A stretch of DNA of 21,402 nt, taken from an uncultured Dorea sp. Its GTDB lineage: Bacteria; Bacillota; Clostridia; Lachnospirales; Lachnospiraceae. Every line of letters starts with the position of its first letter. Within the stretch, counting starts at the first letter, position 1. Under the pieces are notes generated by a model. It was not told the origin of the DNA, searched no databases, and saw only the letters and a program-made list of their open reading frames with translations. The position numbers and the translations under genes were made by a program. Location: assembly GCA_910588745.1 (NCBI GenBank), contig CAJURK010000031.1:1-21402 (forward strand). Reading direction: 5' to 3'. This document shows positions 1-7,130 of the stretch, in pieces.

Positions 1-22
1 CGAAGTGAGTCTCGGGCTGATA

Positions 23-62
23 CCCCGCAGCTTGCTGCGGGGAGTTTCATTAATATATGAAA
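23..62. repeat. Two adjacent hairpins at the left edge
   Basis: A perfect 8-bp stem CCCCGCAG / CTGCGGGG with loop CTTG (23-42) is followed by a second stem TTTCAT / ATGAAA (45-62). No T-run follows the GC-rich stem on either strand, so it is not a clean intrinsic terminator. Paired small palindromes like this resemble REP-like elements or the structured ends of IS200/IS605-type elements, but no transposase is visible here and the element could continue beyond position 1. Confidence 0.5.
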
Positions 63-127
63 TTGTTTTCTGCAAGTTGTAATACGCCGCTGCAAATTCC
101 AAAAATATGCAGAAACATACAGTTTCT

Positions 128-156
128 ATTATAGTACAACAAAAGCTGATTGTAAA
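128..156 (-). promoter_or_regulatory. Outward-facing sigma-A-type promoter
   Basis: On the minus strand TTTACA (151-156) is followed by a 17-bp spacer and a perfect TATAAT (128-133). It lies downstream of the mgtC-like stop and reads toward position 1, so it would drive whatever lies beyond the left edge or a short RNA containing the two hairpins at 23-62. The call rests on sequence match only. Confidence 0.5.
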
Positions 157-182
157 TGGATAACCAGAATTATAAATGCCGG

Positions 183-872
183 CTATAGTTCTTCAAATTT
201 TGCTACCGGTATTTTATGGGATAAGGCGTCCAGCAGCTCGGAAGAGTCGAAAGTACGTCCGACTTTCAGAGAAAGACGGAGCAGTATATGCCCTTTTTTT
301 ATTTTTTTTGAATCGTCGTTTATGCTGATGTTTATTACGTGGCCTTCGCAGGTCCGTATGGTATCCAGTACGCAGGGGATGTCTTCAGGAACGGTAATTT
401 CTATCAGCAGTTCCATGCCGATAAGAGTGGAAGAATGGCCCTCCAGTTTATGCAGGATAATCATAACTACAAGCATAGTAGCGGTGGCCAGCAGTCCCCC
501 TTCAAAGTATCCGCCGCCGTAAGCAAGCCCGATGCATGCGGTTGTCCATAATCCTGCGGCGGTAGTAAGCCCGGTTACCCGTTTTCCTGTTGCAAGGATT
601 GTACCGGCGCCGAGAAACCCCATGCCGTTTATTACCTGGGCGCCCAGGCGGGCGGGGTCGGCCGCGGGATTTATGGCGGTTACCAGATAATGATCCACAC
701 ACATAACGATACATGCGCCTAAGGATACTAGAATATGCGTTCTGAGGCCCGCCGCCCTGCCTGCCCTTCCGCGCTCAAATCCGATCAGGCCGGCAGAGAC
801 GGAGGAAAGTAAAATGCGCAGCGCAATGGAAAGAAATGAAAACTCGCGGATTCCGTCAAATACTGTTAACAT
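183..872 (-). CDS. MgtC/SapB family membrane protein
   Basis: This 229-residue protein has the MgtC/SapB layout: several N-terminal membrane segments followed by a soluble C-terminal domain of about 80 residues. Visible family motifs are GFERGRAGRAAGLRTH, the QVINGMGFLGAGTI stretch and GLTTAAGLW. The family is linked to Mg2+ homeostasis and, in pathogens, to control of the F-type ATPase; which applies here is unknown. I chose the ATG at 872 because AAGGAGG sits about 8 nt upstream; the longer reading frame runs back into the preceding gene and begins with non-membrane sequence. It starts 34 bp after the MBL-hydrolase stop, so it is probably the last gene of the ABC-transporter operon. Its link to the transporter is inferred only from position. 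Confidence 0.88.
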   Translation of the reverse strand: MLTVFDGIREFSFLSIALRILLSSVSAGLIGFERGRAGRAAGLRTHILVSLGACIVMCVDHYLVTAINPAADPARLGAQVINGMGFLGAGTILATGKRVTGLTTAAGLWTTACIGLAYGGGYFEGGLLATATMLVVMIILHKLEGHSSTLIGMELLIEITVPEDIPCVLDTIRTCEGHVINISINDDSKKIKKGHILLRLSLKVGRTFDSSELLDALSHKIPVAKFEEL

Positions 873-906
873 GTTTTCTGCCTCCTTGCTGTTCCGATGA
901 TATACA

Positions 907-1659
907 TCAGATTGTGAATTCCTGGCGGATGTCGGGAGTGTATATCTCGCCGTCATAGGCGGAGCCTGCGCGGATTCTCATGAAAGGAATGTCGCCGTCG
1001 CTTGGCAGATGGAACAGGCATAAGCTTTTTACACGTCCGTTCGATGCGGTCTGCCCTGCCTGGATATCCGTCATATGTCCGGCGCCGGTGGTGTGCCTGG
1101 TTCCCATAGAGATCGTTGCCTCGCAGATGAGTAAGTCCGCTTCTGACAGGAATTCCGCGTGGGAAGGGTCGTAGGTAGTATCGGTGTAATATACCAGCGT
1201 TTTTCCGTCTTTCTCTATGCGGAACGCATAGCATTCGATGGTGTGATTTACTTTCTTGACGCTAATATCGGCTCCGGCTATGCGGATTTTCATGCCGTCG
1301 CTTAATGCATGGGTATTGCAGAAAGGATACTGTACGGCGTCCCACATGGTAGCGGGCGTCGGCGGTGCGTAGACCTGCGGCTTATCAGTTCTTAACCCTA
1401 CCCGGAGGGCATAATTAACGGCATAGTAGAGGCAGCCGATGTCCCCCATATGGTCGTAGTGGAGATGGGACAGCAATACGCCCTGAAACTGGTCGGTAAG
1501 ATTGGCGTATTCAAAATACTTGGACAGAACGCCGCCGCCGCAGTCCAAGAGAAATTTTCCTTCGCTTGTGGTGACCAGAACGCCGCAGGTTGCTCCGCCG
1601 GGCTGGGGAAAGGCGCCCCACCAGCCTAATAGATTTACCTTAAACGTGAAATTATTCAT
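907..1659 (-). CDS. MBL-fold metallohydrolase, RNase Z/PhnP-like phosphodiesterase type
   Basis: The 250-residue protein carries the metallo-beta-lactamase signature HLHYDH (H65, H67, D69, H70) plus H139, D160 and H217 at the spacing expected for the two-metal site. The GHMTDIQAGQ segment near residues 194-203 and the FHLPSD end resemble the RNase Z / PhnP / cyclic phosphodiesterase branch rather than true beta-lactamases or glyoxalases. No signal peptide is seen, so it should act in the cytoplasm. Its ATG overlaps the end of the upstream ATPase gene by 8 bp, which implies translational coupling. Being locked into a transporter operon suggests it processes the imported compound, probably a phosphodiester. 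That substrate is an inference; the family and the metal site are clear. Confidence 0.88.
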   Translation of the reverse strand: MNNFTFKVNLLGWWGAFPQPGGATCGVLVTTSEGKFLLDCGGGVLSKYFEYANLTDQFQGVLLSHLHYDHMGDIGCLYYAVNYALRVGLRTDKPQVYAPPTPATMWDAVQYPFCNTHALSDGMKIRIAGADISVKKVNHTIECYAFRIEKDGKTLVYYTDTTYDPSHAEFLSEADLLICEATISMGTRHTTGAGHMTDIQAGQTASNGRVKSLCLFHLPSDGDIPFMRIRAGSAYDGEIYTPDIRQEFTI

Positions 1660-2722
1660 TTAACCACACCGCCTTCTGGATATCAATTGCAATGTCCGTA
1701 CCTTCCGGACGGATAAAATCTACGCTGGAAAGCAGACGGAACATCTCGCATCCGGGAGCCTCTAAGTAGTATTCGATTTGACTGCCCTGGTACAGCGCTC
1801 TGCGGATATGCGCCTGAAAGGGCGAAGCCTTGCCGGGAACCATATGATGGGCTCGGACGGCGATAAATCCCTGCTCCTTTGCATTTTCTACATAAGGTAC
1901 TTTCATTTTATAGCAGCCGGCGGCTGTAATATCCATCATTCCGTCCTTGTCCGGACCGGAACCGGCCGTTCTTGCAGCGGGCAGGATGTTGGCGGAACCG
2001 ATAAATTTGGCCACAAAGGTATTGACGGGTTCCTCATACAGCTCATGGGGAGACGCAAATTGCTCCAGCACGCCTTTTCGGACTACCGCTACCTTATCGG
2101 ACATGGTCATGGCTTCAATCTGGTCGTGGGTCACATTAATGATGGTAATATGCTGGGTTCGCTGAATTTCTTTGATCTCGCCGCGCATTTCTTCTCTCAG
2201 GGCGGCGTCCAAGTTGGATAAAGGTTCGTCGAGCAGGAGGAGCTTTGGCTTCATAACCAGCGCGCGGGCTAAGGCCACGCGCTGCTGCTGGCCGCCGGAC
2301 AGCTCATGGGCCATGCGGTTTTCCAATCCTTCCATGTGTACGACCTTTAAGACGCGCATTACCTCGGTCTGGATGATATCCTTGCTGACTTTGCGAAGCT
2401 TTAAGGGGTAGGCGACGTTATCAAAAACTTTCATGTGGGGCCATACGGCATAGGACTGAAAGACCATGCCTACGTTGCGCTTCTCGGGAACAACGGGAGC
2501 CACCCGATTTTCCACGTCAACCAGAAGACGGTCGTCCAGATAAATCTGTCCCCCGGTAGGTTCGATGAAACCTGCGATCATACGGAGGATGGTGGTTTTT
2601 CCGCAGCCGGAGGGTCCTACGATGGTCAATAGTTTACTGTCTTCTACTTCTATATTTACTTTATTTACTACGGTGTGGTCCCCGTAGGATTTTGTCAGAT
2701 TTCGGATCGATAATTTTCCCAT
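1652..2722 (-). CDS. ABC transporter ATP-binding protein (FbpC/PotA/PhnT-like)
   Basis: This 356-residue ATPase has Walker A GPSGCGKTT (36-44), the Q-loop at Q89, the signature LSGGQQQR (141-148), Walker B LLLLDEP (161-167) and H199 in the switch THD. The C-terminal third, beginning with FIGSANILP, is the regulatory TOBE-type extension seen in ATPases for iron, polyamines, 2-aminoethylphosphonate, sugar phosphates and sugars. It starts with ATG behind AAGGAGG, 14 bp after the permease stop, and overlaps the MBL-hydrolase gene. It energises the permease encoded just upstream. The ATPase sequence alone does not identify the substrate. Confidence 0.92.
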   Translation of the reverse strand: MGKLSIRNLTKSYGDHTVVNKVNIEVEDSKLLTIVGPSGCGKTTILRMIAGFIEPTGGQIYLDDRLLVDVENRVAPVVPEKRNVGMVFQSYAVWPHMKVFDNVAYPLKLRKVSKDIIQTEVMRVLKVVHMEGLENRMAHELSGGQQQRVALARALVMKPKLLLLDEPLSNLDAALREEMRGEIKEIQRTQHITIINVTHDQIEAMTMSDKVAVVRKGVLEQFASPHELYEEPVNTFVAKFIGSANILPAARTAGSGPDKDGMMDITAAGCYKMKVPYVENAKEQGFIAVRAHHMVPGKASPFQAHIRRALYQGSQIEYYLEAPGCEMFRLLSSVDFIRPEGTDIAIDIQKAVWLNE

Positions 2723-2736
2723 GGTAAATGCCTCCT

Positions 2737-4440
2737 TTATTCATCTTTATCGGTTAGGGAGTTGACAAACAGGTTGATTACAACAACCAGTATAATCAGT
2801 ATGATAGCAATTGCGGCGGTTAAAAGGATACGGCCTTCTTCTTTGGCGGAAAACACGATGGTTCCTACGGTTTCATTTCCCACAGACCACAGCAGACCCG
2901 ATAAGGAAAGCTCGGAAATGGTAGGCGCAACTACCAGGAAAAATGAACTGATCAGGCTGTTCTTTAGTAAAGGCAGCATAACGTCGCAGAAAGCGCGGAG
3001 CTGGGAAGCGCCGGAAATGCGGGCTGCTTCTTCTAAGGACGCGTCAATCTGGCTGATGGCGCCGGAAATATTATTGTATCCCAGATTCATAAACCGGGCG
3101 ATATATGCGATCAGCAGGATCCAGATGGTATTGTAAAGCCGGATGCCGAGTGTGGGCTGCGAAAACGCCAGTATCATGGACAGAGCGATGATAACGCCGG
3201 GTACTGCGTAAGGCAGCACAACAACAAGCTGCATAAAGCGGACGCCCTTAATGCCTCTGACGCCGCCCCGGATTGTTATGTACGCGATAATTAAGGTAAC
3301 AAGCGTGATAATTATGCTGGCTGTCACGGAAAGGAACAGGCTGTTTTTAAAGGCTCTGGCAACGTTCTGGATCTGAAGCATCTGGGCAAAATTCTGAAAG
3401 GTCATATTCTCCATGCCAAAAGGCAGGCCGTAAGTCTTGGTCAGCGAGGTAACCAAGGTGGCGATAATGGGAGCGCAGGTGGTGAACAGGAAAAAGATCA
3501 CCAGGAATAGGAAAAGTATCCACCGGGCCGGCTTCGCCAGGCGCGTAGGTTCCACGGCGGCGCTCTTGCCGCTTACGACAACGAATTTATTGGTAGCCAG
3601 AACCTTATTGTATACCCACAAACCGATCAGGCCGAACAGGGATAAGAATAAGGAATAGGCGGACGCAATCTGAAGATTGTTGGCAATGGAAGAGTTGCAT
3701 ATCATGTAATAAATCTGGGTGGTCATCAGGTGGATCTGATTTGGCGCGCCCAGCACGGAGGATACGCCGAAATCAGACAGGATGAACATAAAGGTTAACA
3801 ACATGGCGCCCAGAATCGAAGGGGTAATCAAAGGAAGCGTAATGTCCCTTAAGGTACGCCAGGGAGATGCGCCGGAGATGCGGGCGGCTTCTTCTACAGA
3901 CGCGGAAATACGCTTCATGGTTGGCAGTACTACGATAAACGATACTGCATAGCGGTACATGGACATGATGAAAATCATGCCGCCCAGACTGTAAATGTTA
4001 AGCGGCGCCTGCTCCAAATGGAACGCGGACATCAGAAATTTGTTAAAGTATCCTACCGGCCCCAGCAGGAATGTCCAGGCAATCGCGCCGATGAAAGGCG
4101 GGATGAAGTATGGGATAGATAATAGCCGTTTCCAGTATTTCACACCGGGAACGTTAGTTCTTACAACCACCCAGGATAAGAACACGCCGATGACGGTGGA
4201 AAAAATACTGGCTGGAATGACCACGATAAATGAGTTTTTCATACTTTTTAAAATACCAGGATCGGAAAAGACCGTAGCATAATTTCCCAGGCCGTATCCA
4301 CCGTCTACTTTCAGACTGTTGATGATTAGGCGTATGGAAGGGTATATAACGGTCAGCGCAAGAAAAGCTACAACGATCCACCATATAGCGGTGGGAGCCA
4401 GGGAACCTCTTGCAGAAGAGGAATCGTTTTTTCGGAACAT
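2737..4440 (-). CDS. ABC transporter permease, fused two-domain (FbpB/AfuB-like)
   Basis: This is a 567-residue inner-membrane protein made of two tandem BPD_transp_1 permease halves, each with about six membrane segments. Both halves contain the EAA coupling loop, EEAARISGASPWRTLRDI in the first and EEAARISGASQLRAFCDV in the second. Such fused permeases occur in ferric-ion, sugar-phosphate (Afu) and aminoethylphosphonate transporters. The ATG at 4440 begins MFRKNDSS just before the first membrane segment. An in-frame start at 4599 would add 53 polar residues and read through a stem-loop, so I rejected it. The ribosome site here is modest (AAAGGA about 12 nt away). It sits between the binding protein and the ATPase gene in one operon. 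Confidence 0.9.
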   Translation of the reverse strand: MFRKNDSSSARGSLAPTAIWWIVVAFLALTVIYPSIRLIINSLKVDGGYGLGNYATVFSDPGILKSMKNSFIVVIPASIFSTVIGVFLSWVVVRTNVPGVKYWKRLLSIPYFIPPFIGAIAWTFLLGPVGYFNKFLMSAFHLEQAPLNIYSLGGMIFIMSMYRYAVSFIVVLPTMKRISASVEEAARISGASPWRTLRDITLPLITPSILGAMLLTFMFILSDFGVSSVLGAPNQIHLMTTQIYYMICNSSIANNLQIASAYSLFLSLFGLIGLWVYNKVLATNKFVVVSGKSAAVEPTRLAKPARWILFLFLVIFFLFTTCAPIIATLVTSLTKTYGLPFGMENMTFQNFAQMLQIQNVARAFKNSLFLSVTASIIITLVTLIIAYITIRGGVRGIKGVRFMQLVVVLPYAVPGVIIALSMILAFSQPTLGIRLYNTIWILLIAYIARFMNLGYNNISGAISQIDASLEEAARISGASQLRAFCDVMLPLLKNSLISSFFLVVAPTISELSLSGLLWSVGNETVGTIVFSAKEEGRILLTAAIAIILIILVVVINLFVNSLTDKDE

Positions 4441-4518
4441 AGCAGTATCACGTCCTTTCGAGTAATATATATGTTTGGCGGGCGCCGGAATTATGTAAGC
4501 GGTATTGTTCTTATAAGC

Positions 4519-4550
4519 AGCAGAAGCCGCTTTTAATCCAGGCTTCTGCT
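4519..4550 (-). other. Stem-loop between binding-protein and permease genes
   Basis: A perfect 10-bp inverted repeat AGCAGAAGCC / GGCTTCTGCT with a 12-nt loop lies in the 179-bp gap between the binding-protein stop and the permease start. On the transcribed minus strand no T-run follows, so it is more like a transcript-stabilising or processing hairpin than a full terminator. Such hairpins often let binding-protein mRNA outlast the rest of the operon mRNA; that role here is inferred. Confidence 0.6.
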
Positions 4551-4619
4551 TGGTATTTTTTGCGGTCCGCATCCGGCGTTCGGGCCGTCCGGGCGTCAAA
4601 TGCGAATGAAAGCGGTTTG

Positions 4620-5669
4620 TTACTGTGTTCCAAACATTTTGGAGAATTTGTCAAGCATATCGCTGGAATTTTCTCTCATATATTCCGTGTCCATAGGCAG
4701 TACCTTGATGTCGTCGATAGTCGGCACTTCGCTTCCTTCGGCCGCCTCGCTGATAATCGGAACATATCCCTGGTCTACGAACAGCTTCTGTGTGTCGGGT
4801 TCAAACATATAATCAACAAAAGCCTTCGCGGCCTCTACGCTTTCTTCCGGCATCGTGTTTAACAGGCAGAGAGGCGTAGGGATCAGTACGGAACCGGATT
4901 CGGGATATACATAGTCTACCGGGGAACCTTCATTTTTAGCGTTGCGCGGCAGGTAGTCTACGATGACCGCGCCCTTGTATTCGCCGGAGGAAACCTTGGT
5001 TAAAAGGGTTCCGTTGGACTGTTCCATCTTTACGTCGTTGTCAGCCAGATCCTGATACCAGTCCCAGCCGACTATGCTTTCGTTGTCAGGCTCTACGTGA
5101 ACGGACAGGGTAGTCATGGCGCCGCCGGAGTAAGCCGGATTGGCCAGCGCCAGAGAACCGGCGTAATCGCTGGTCGTCACGTCGGCCCAGTCCTTCGGAG
5201 CGGCGTCAATCTGCGTGGTGTTGTAGGACAGCACGGAGTAGATGGCGCGGACTTCATGTCCCATACCTTCATTATATTTATATGTGTCAGGAACAGAAGC
5301 AACGCTTTCTGGAGAATAATGGAGGATGAGTCCCTCGTCGTCCAGATCATACATATAGGCCAGATCGGCGAACCACAGGATACAGGCGTCGGTGCCGCCG
5401 GCATCCAGCTCGGTAGACAGCTTTGTTTTCACGTCGCCGGTACCAGAACGGTACAGTTCATAGGTAATTCCCGGATTCTTGGCTACGAAATCGTCAAGCA
5501 TTTCGGTAACCAGATCTTGGGGTTCGGATGTGTAGATGACCAGATGCCCGCCCGAGCCTTCGTCTGATTTCTCGTCCCCGCCGGTATCTGAGGGTTTTTC
5601 ATCGGATGCGCATCCGATGAGAGTGAACATGAGCATAAGACATACAAAAAGTGACAAAAAACGTTTCAT
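4620..5669 (-). CDS. ABC transporter substrate-binding lipoprotein
   Basis: The 349-residue protein begins with a lipoprotein signal peptide ending in the lipobox LIGC (Cys20), followed by a Gly/Ser/Asp-rich linker, so it is expected on the outer face of the membrane. The body starts HLVIYTSEPQ and resembles the ferric / sugar-phosphate / aminoethylphosphonate group of binding proteins (FbpA, AfuA, PhnS). The adjacent tyrosine pair that binds Fe3+ in FbpA is absent; no YY occurs anywhere in the protein. The start has a strong GGAAGGAGG site. It is the first gene of the operon, followed by a stem-loop and the permease. I am confident of the family level; the ligand is not known, and a phosphorylated organic compound is my preferred guess. 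Confidence 0.9.
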   Translation of the reverse strand: MKRFLSLFVCLMLMFTLIGCASDEKPSDTGGDEKSDEGSGGHLVIYTSEPQDLVTEMLDDFVAKNPGITYELYRSGTGDVKTKLSTELDAGGTDACILWFADLAYMYDLDDEGLILHYSPESVASVPDTYKYNEGMGHEVRAIYSVLSYNTTQIDAAPKDWADVTTSDYAGSLALANPAYSGGAMTTLSVHVEPDNESIVGWDWYQDLADNDVKMEQSNGTLLTKVSSGEYKGAVIVDYLPRNAKNEGSPVDYVYPESGSVLIPTPLCLLNTMPEESVEAAKAFVDYMFEPDTQKLFVDQGYVPIISEAAEGSEVPTIDDIKVLPMDTEYMRENSSDMLDKFSKMFGTQ

Positions 5670-5713
5670 TTGTGAACCTCCTTCCAGTTCGTTCTCTTAA
5701 AGAGTGAAATGAT

Positions 5714-5758
5714 ATTTACTTTTGTAAAAATAAAGTTTAATAACTTTAATTTACTTTT
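5714..5758. promoter_or_regulatory. Repeat cluster, candidate operator of the ABC operon
   Basis: Two copies of ATTTACTTTT (5714-5723 and 5749-5758) flank an inverted repeat TAAAGTT-N4-AACTTTA (5731-5748). A further short dyad TTTAC-TTTT-GTAAA lies at 5715-5728. The cluster sits at and just downstream of the proposed start point of the binding-protein promoter, where a repressor would act. The region is very AT-rich, so some repeats could be chance. Confidence 0.4.
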
Positions 5759-5760
5759 TT

Positions 5761-5789
5761 AGATTACCACGAAACTAGAAAAGTGTAAA
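5761..5789 (-). promoter_or_regulatory. Candidate promoter of the ABC transporter operon
   Basis: On the minus strand TTTACA (5784-5789), a 17-bp spacer and TAATCT (5761-5766) form a plausible but imperfect sigma-A promoter about 90 bp upstream of the binding-protein start. The -10 keeps only the first T, the A and the last T of the consensus, which fits a regulated promoter. Confidence 0.4.
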
Positions 5790-5975
5790 GAGAATATTGA
5801 GCAAAAATACATAATTTTGTCTAAAAAAGATGGAGTTTATTTATACAATATAAAGAAAATAAATTGATTATTGATAGAGAAATGAATAAAAGAAGTGGAT
5901 AAAATGAAAAAATATTGTCTATTTTTTATCGAATGCAATAATATTAACAAATGTAAAAAAGAAATATAAAAATGC
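5790..5975. other. AT-rich divergent intergenic region
   Basis: This is the core of the 362-bp gap between the divergent binding-protein and PHP genes. It is extremely AT-rich and contains no convincing gene. A 21-codon reading frame at 5904-5969 has only a weak ribosome site and ends just before the PHP promoter, so I do not call it. The bendable AT-rich tract probably serves as a control region for both operons. Confidence 0.5.
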
Positions 5976-6004
5976 TTGATATATACAAAAAAGAGAGATA
6001 TAAT
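5976..6004 (+). promoter_or_regulatory. Promoter of the PHP phosphoesterase gene
   Basis: TTGATA (5976-5981), a 17-bp spacer and a perfect TATAAT (5999-6004) give a near-consensus sigma-A promoter. The predicted start point is near 6011, leaving a leader of only about 20 nt that contains the AAAGAGGTGAG ribosome site. Confidence 0.75.
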
Positions 6005-6031
6005 ATTTTAAGAAAGAGGTGAGATATTATT

Positions 6032-6901
6032 ATGAATATTATTGACTTACATACACATACAACGGCTTCGGACGGTTCTTACACACCGGCGGAGTTAATC
6101 CGATATGCGAAAGAAAAGGGGTTGTCCGCTATTGCGGTTACAGATCATGATACGGTCGCGGGGGCGGCGGAAGCGGTTAAGGAAGGGCTGCGGCTCGGAA
6201 TCAGGGTGATTCCTGGAGTAGAACTCAGCACTAGGCTGGACGACTGCGACGTTCATATGACCGGACTCTTTGTAGATTATCAGAATGAAGATTTGCTGCG
6301 CCGTCTGAAAGATATGGCGGTCTGCCGCAGCGACAGGAATTTCAAAATGGTGGATAAGCTTAAGCAGGCGGGATTTCAGATTGACCGAAGCGATTTGGAA
6401 AAGCTGGGAAACGGCAAAGTACTGGCAAGGGGGCATATTGCGCAGATTCTGATTGCCAGGGGATATGCCGATGATCTGCGCGAGGCCCTTAGAAAGTATC
6501 TCAGTAAAGGCGCGCCGGGTTATATTCAGAAAGAAGTATTATCCCCGCCGGAATGCATTCGGTTGGTGCATAATGCGGGAGGACTGATATTTGTAGCCCA
6601 TATGCACCAGATTGACCCGGAGCATCCGGAGCATTGTATAGAGATATGCCGCAGGTTGATTAAGATGGGAGCCGACGGATTGGAAACGAGATACTGTGAA
6701 TTTGACGACTGGTGGAGGAAGGCAGCGGAATCCGTCGCCGTCCAGTTCGACTGCCTTCGTTCCGGAGGGAGCGATTTTCATGGAACTATGAAGAAGGGGC
6801 TGGATCTGGCGTGCGGATATGGGGATTTGGAGGTGCCGTATGATTTCTTGGAGGCCATGGAGAGGAAGCTTTCAGGCGCTGGCGTTTTGGCGCGGGTGTG
6901 A
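6032..6901 (+). CDS. PHP-domain phosphoesterase (TrpH/YciV-like)
   Basis: The 289-residue protein has the PHP metal-binding set: DLHTHT with H7 and H9, D14, TDHD (D38, H39), E64 in GVELS, H75, H190 in VAHMH, and the closing GSDFHG (D248, H250). Middle segments such as RGHIAQILIARGY and YLSKGAPGYI match the TrpH/YciV branch. Characterised members are trinuclear-metal phosphoesterases that remove phosphate from nucleoside 3',5'-bisphosphates or degrade short RNA from the 5' end. No signal peptide is seen. It has its own strong promoter and a terminator just after it, and faces away from the transporter operon. Joint function with that operon is inferred from divergent arrangement; a housekeeping RNA-turnover role is equally possible. 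Confidence 0.9.
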   Translation: MNIIDLHTHTTASDGSYTPAELIRYAKEKGLSAIAVTDHDTVAGAAEAVKEGLRLGIRVIPGVELSTRLDDCDVHMTGLFVDYQNEDLLRRLKDMAVCRSDRNFKMVDKLKQAGFQIDRSDLEKLGNGKVLARGHIAQILIARGYADDLREALRKYLSKGAPGYIQKEVLSPPECIRLVHNAGGLIFVAHMHQIDPEHPEHCIEICRRLIKMGADGLETRYCEFDDWWRKAAESVAVQFDCLRSGGSDFHGTMKKGLDLACGYGDLEVPYDFLEAMERKLSGAGVLARV

Positions 6902-6935
6902 AGAACTGACGGAATTATAGATAGCGGCAATTTTT

Positions 6936-6972
6936 GGGACGTAGGAGATTTTATTTCCTTTCGTCCTTTTTT
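6936..6972 (+). terminator. Intrinsic terminator after the PHP gene
   Basis: GGACG-T-AGGA pairs with TCCT-TT-CGTCC around a small AT loop and is followed by a run of T. It lies 35 bp after the PHP stop and before the fruK promoter. Confidence 0.8.
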
Positions 6973-7071
6973 AATGGAATAAAAAACTAGAAAACATCAT
7001 AAACAGTCAAAAAACACTAAATTTGTGCAATACCAACTAAATAGAGTTTGATTTTTTGTGAAAAAGTATGA

Positions 7072-7100
7072 TTGAAATTGAACGATTTTGGTGTTATAGT
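7072..7100 (+). promoter_or_regulatory. Promoter of the fruKA operon
   Basis: TTGAAA (7072-7077), a 17-bp spacer and TATAGT (7095-7100) form a good sigma-A promoter. A direct repeat ATTGAAATTGAA overlaps the -35 box and could be part of a DeoR-type (FruR) site, although I cannot define the operator from one copy. Confidence 0.65.
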
Positions 7101-7130
7101 AATAACAGAAAGAAAACAGGAGGGAAAAAG

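Noticed and set aside
873..956. mgtC-like gene starting at 956
   Set aside because: This extension lies partly inside the upstream MBL gene, has no ribosome site, and the AAGGAGG-preceded ATG at 872 fits the family start.
4441..4599. N-terminal extension of the permease to an ATG at 4599
   Set aside because: It adds 53 polar residues unlike the family, reads through a perfect stem-loop, and the MFRKNDSS start directly precedes the first membrane segment.
5904..5969. 21-codon reading frame beginning MKKYCLFF in the divergent intergenic region
   Set aside because: Very AT-rich context makes such frames likely by chance, the ribosome site is weak, and it ends against the PHP promoter.
7068..7130. 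fruK start at ATG 7068
   Set aside because: The -35 and -10 boxes of the promoter lie downstream of it, no ribosome site precedes it, and the kinase fold starts at MIYTVTFNPS.
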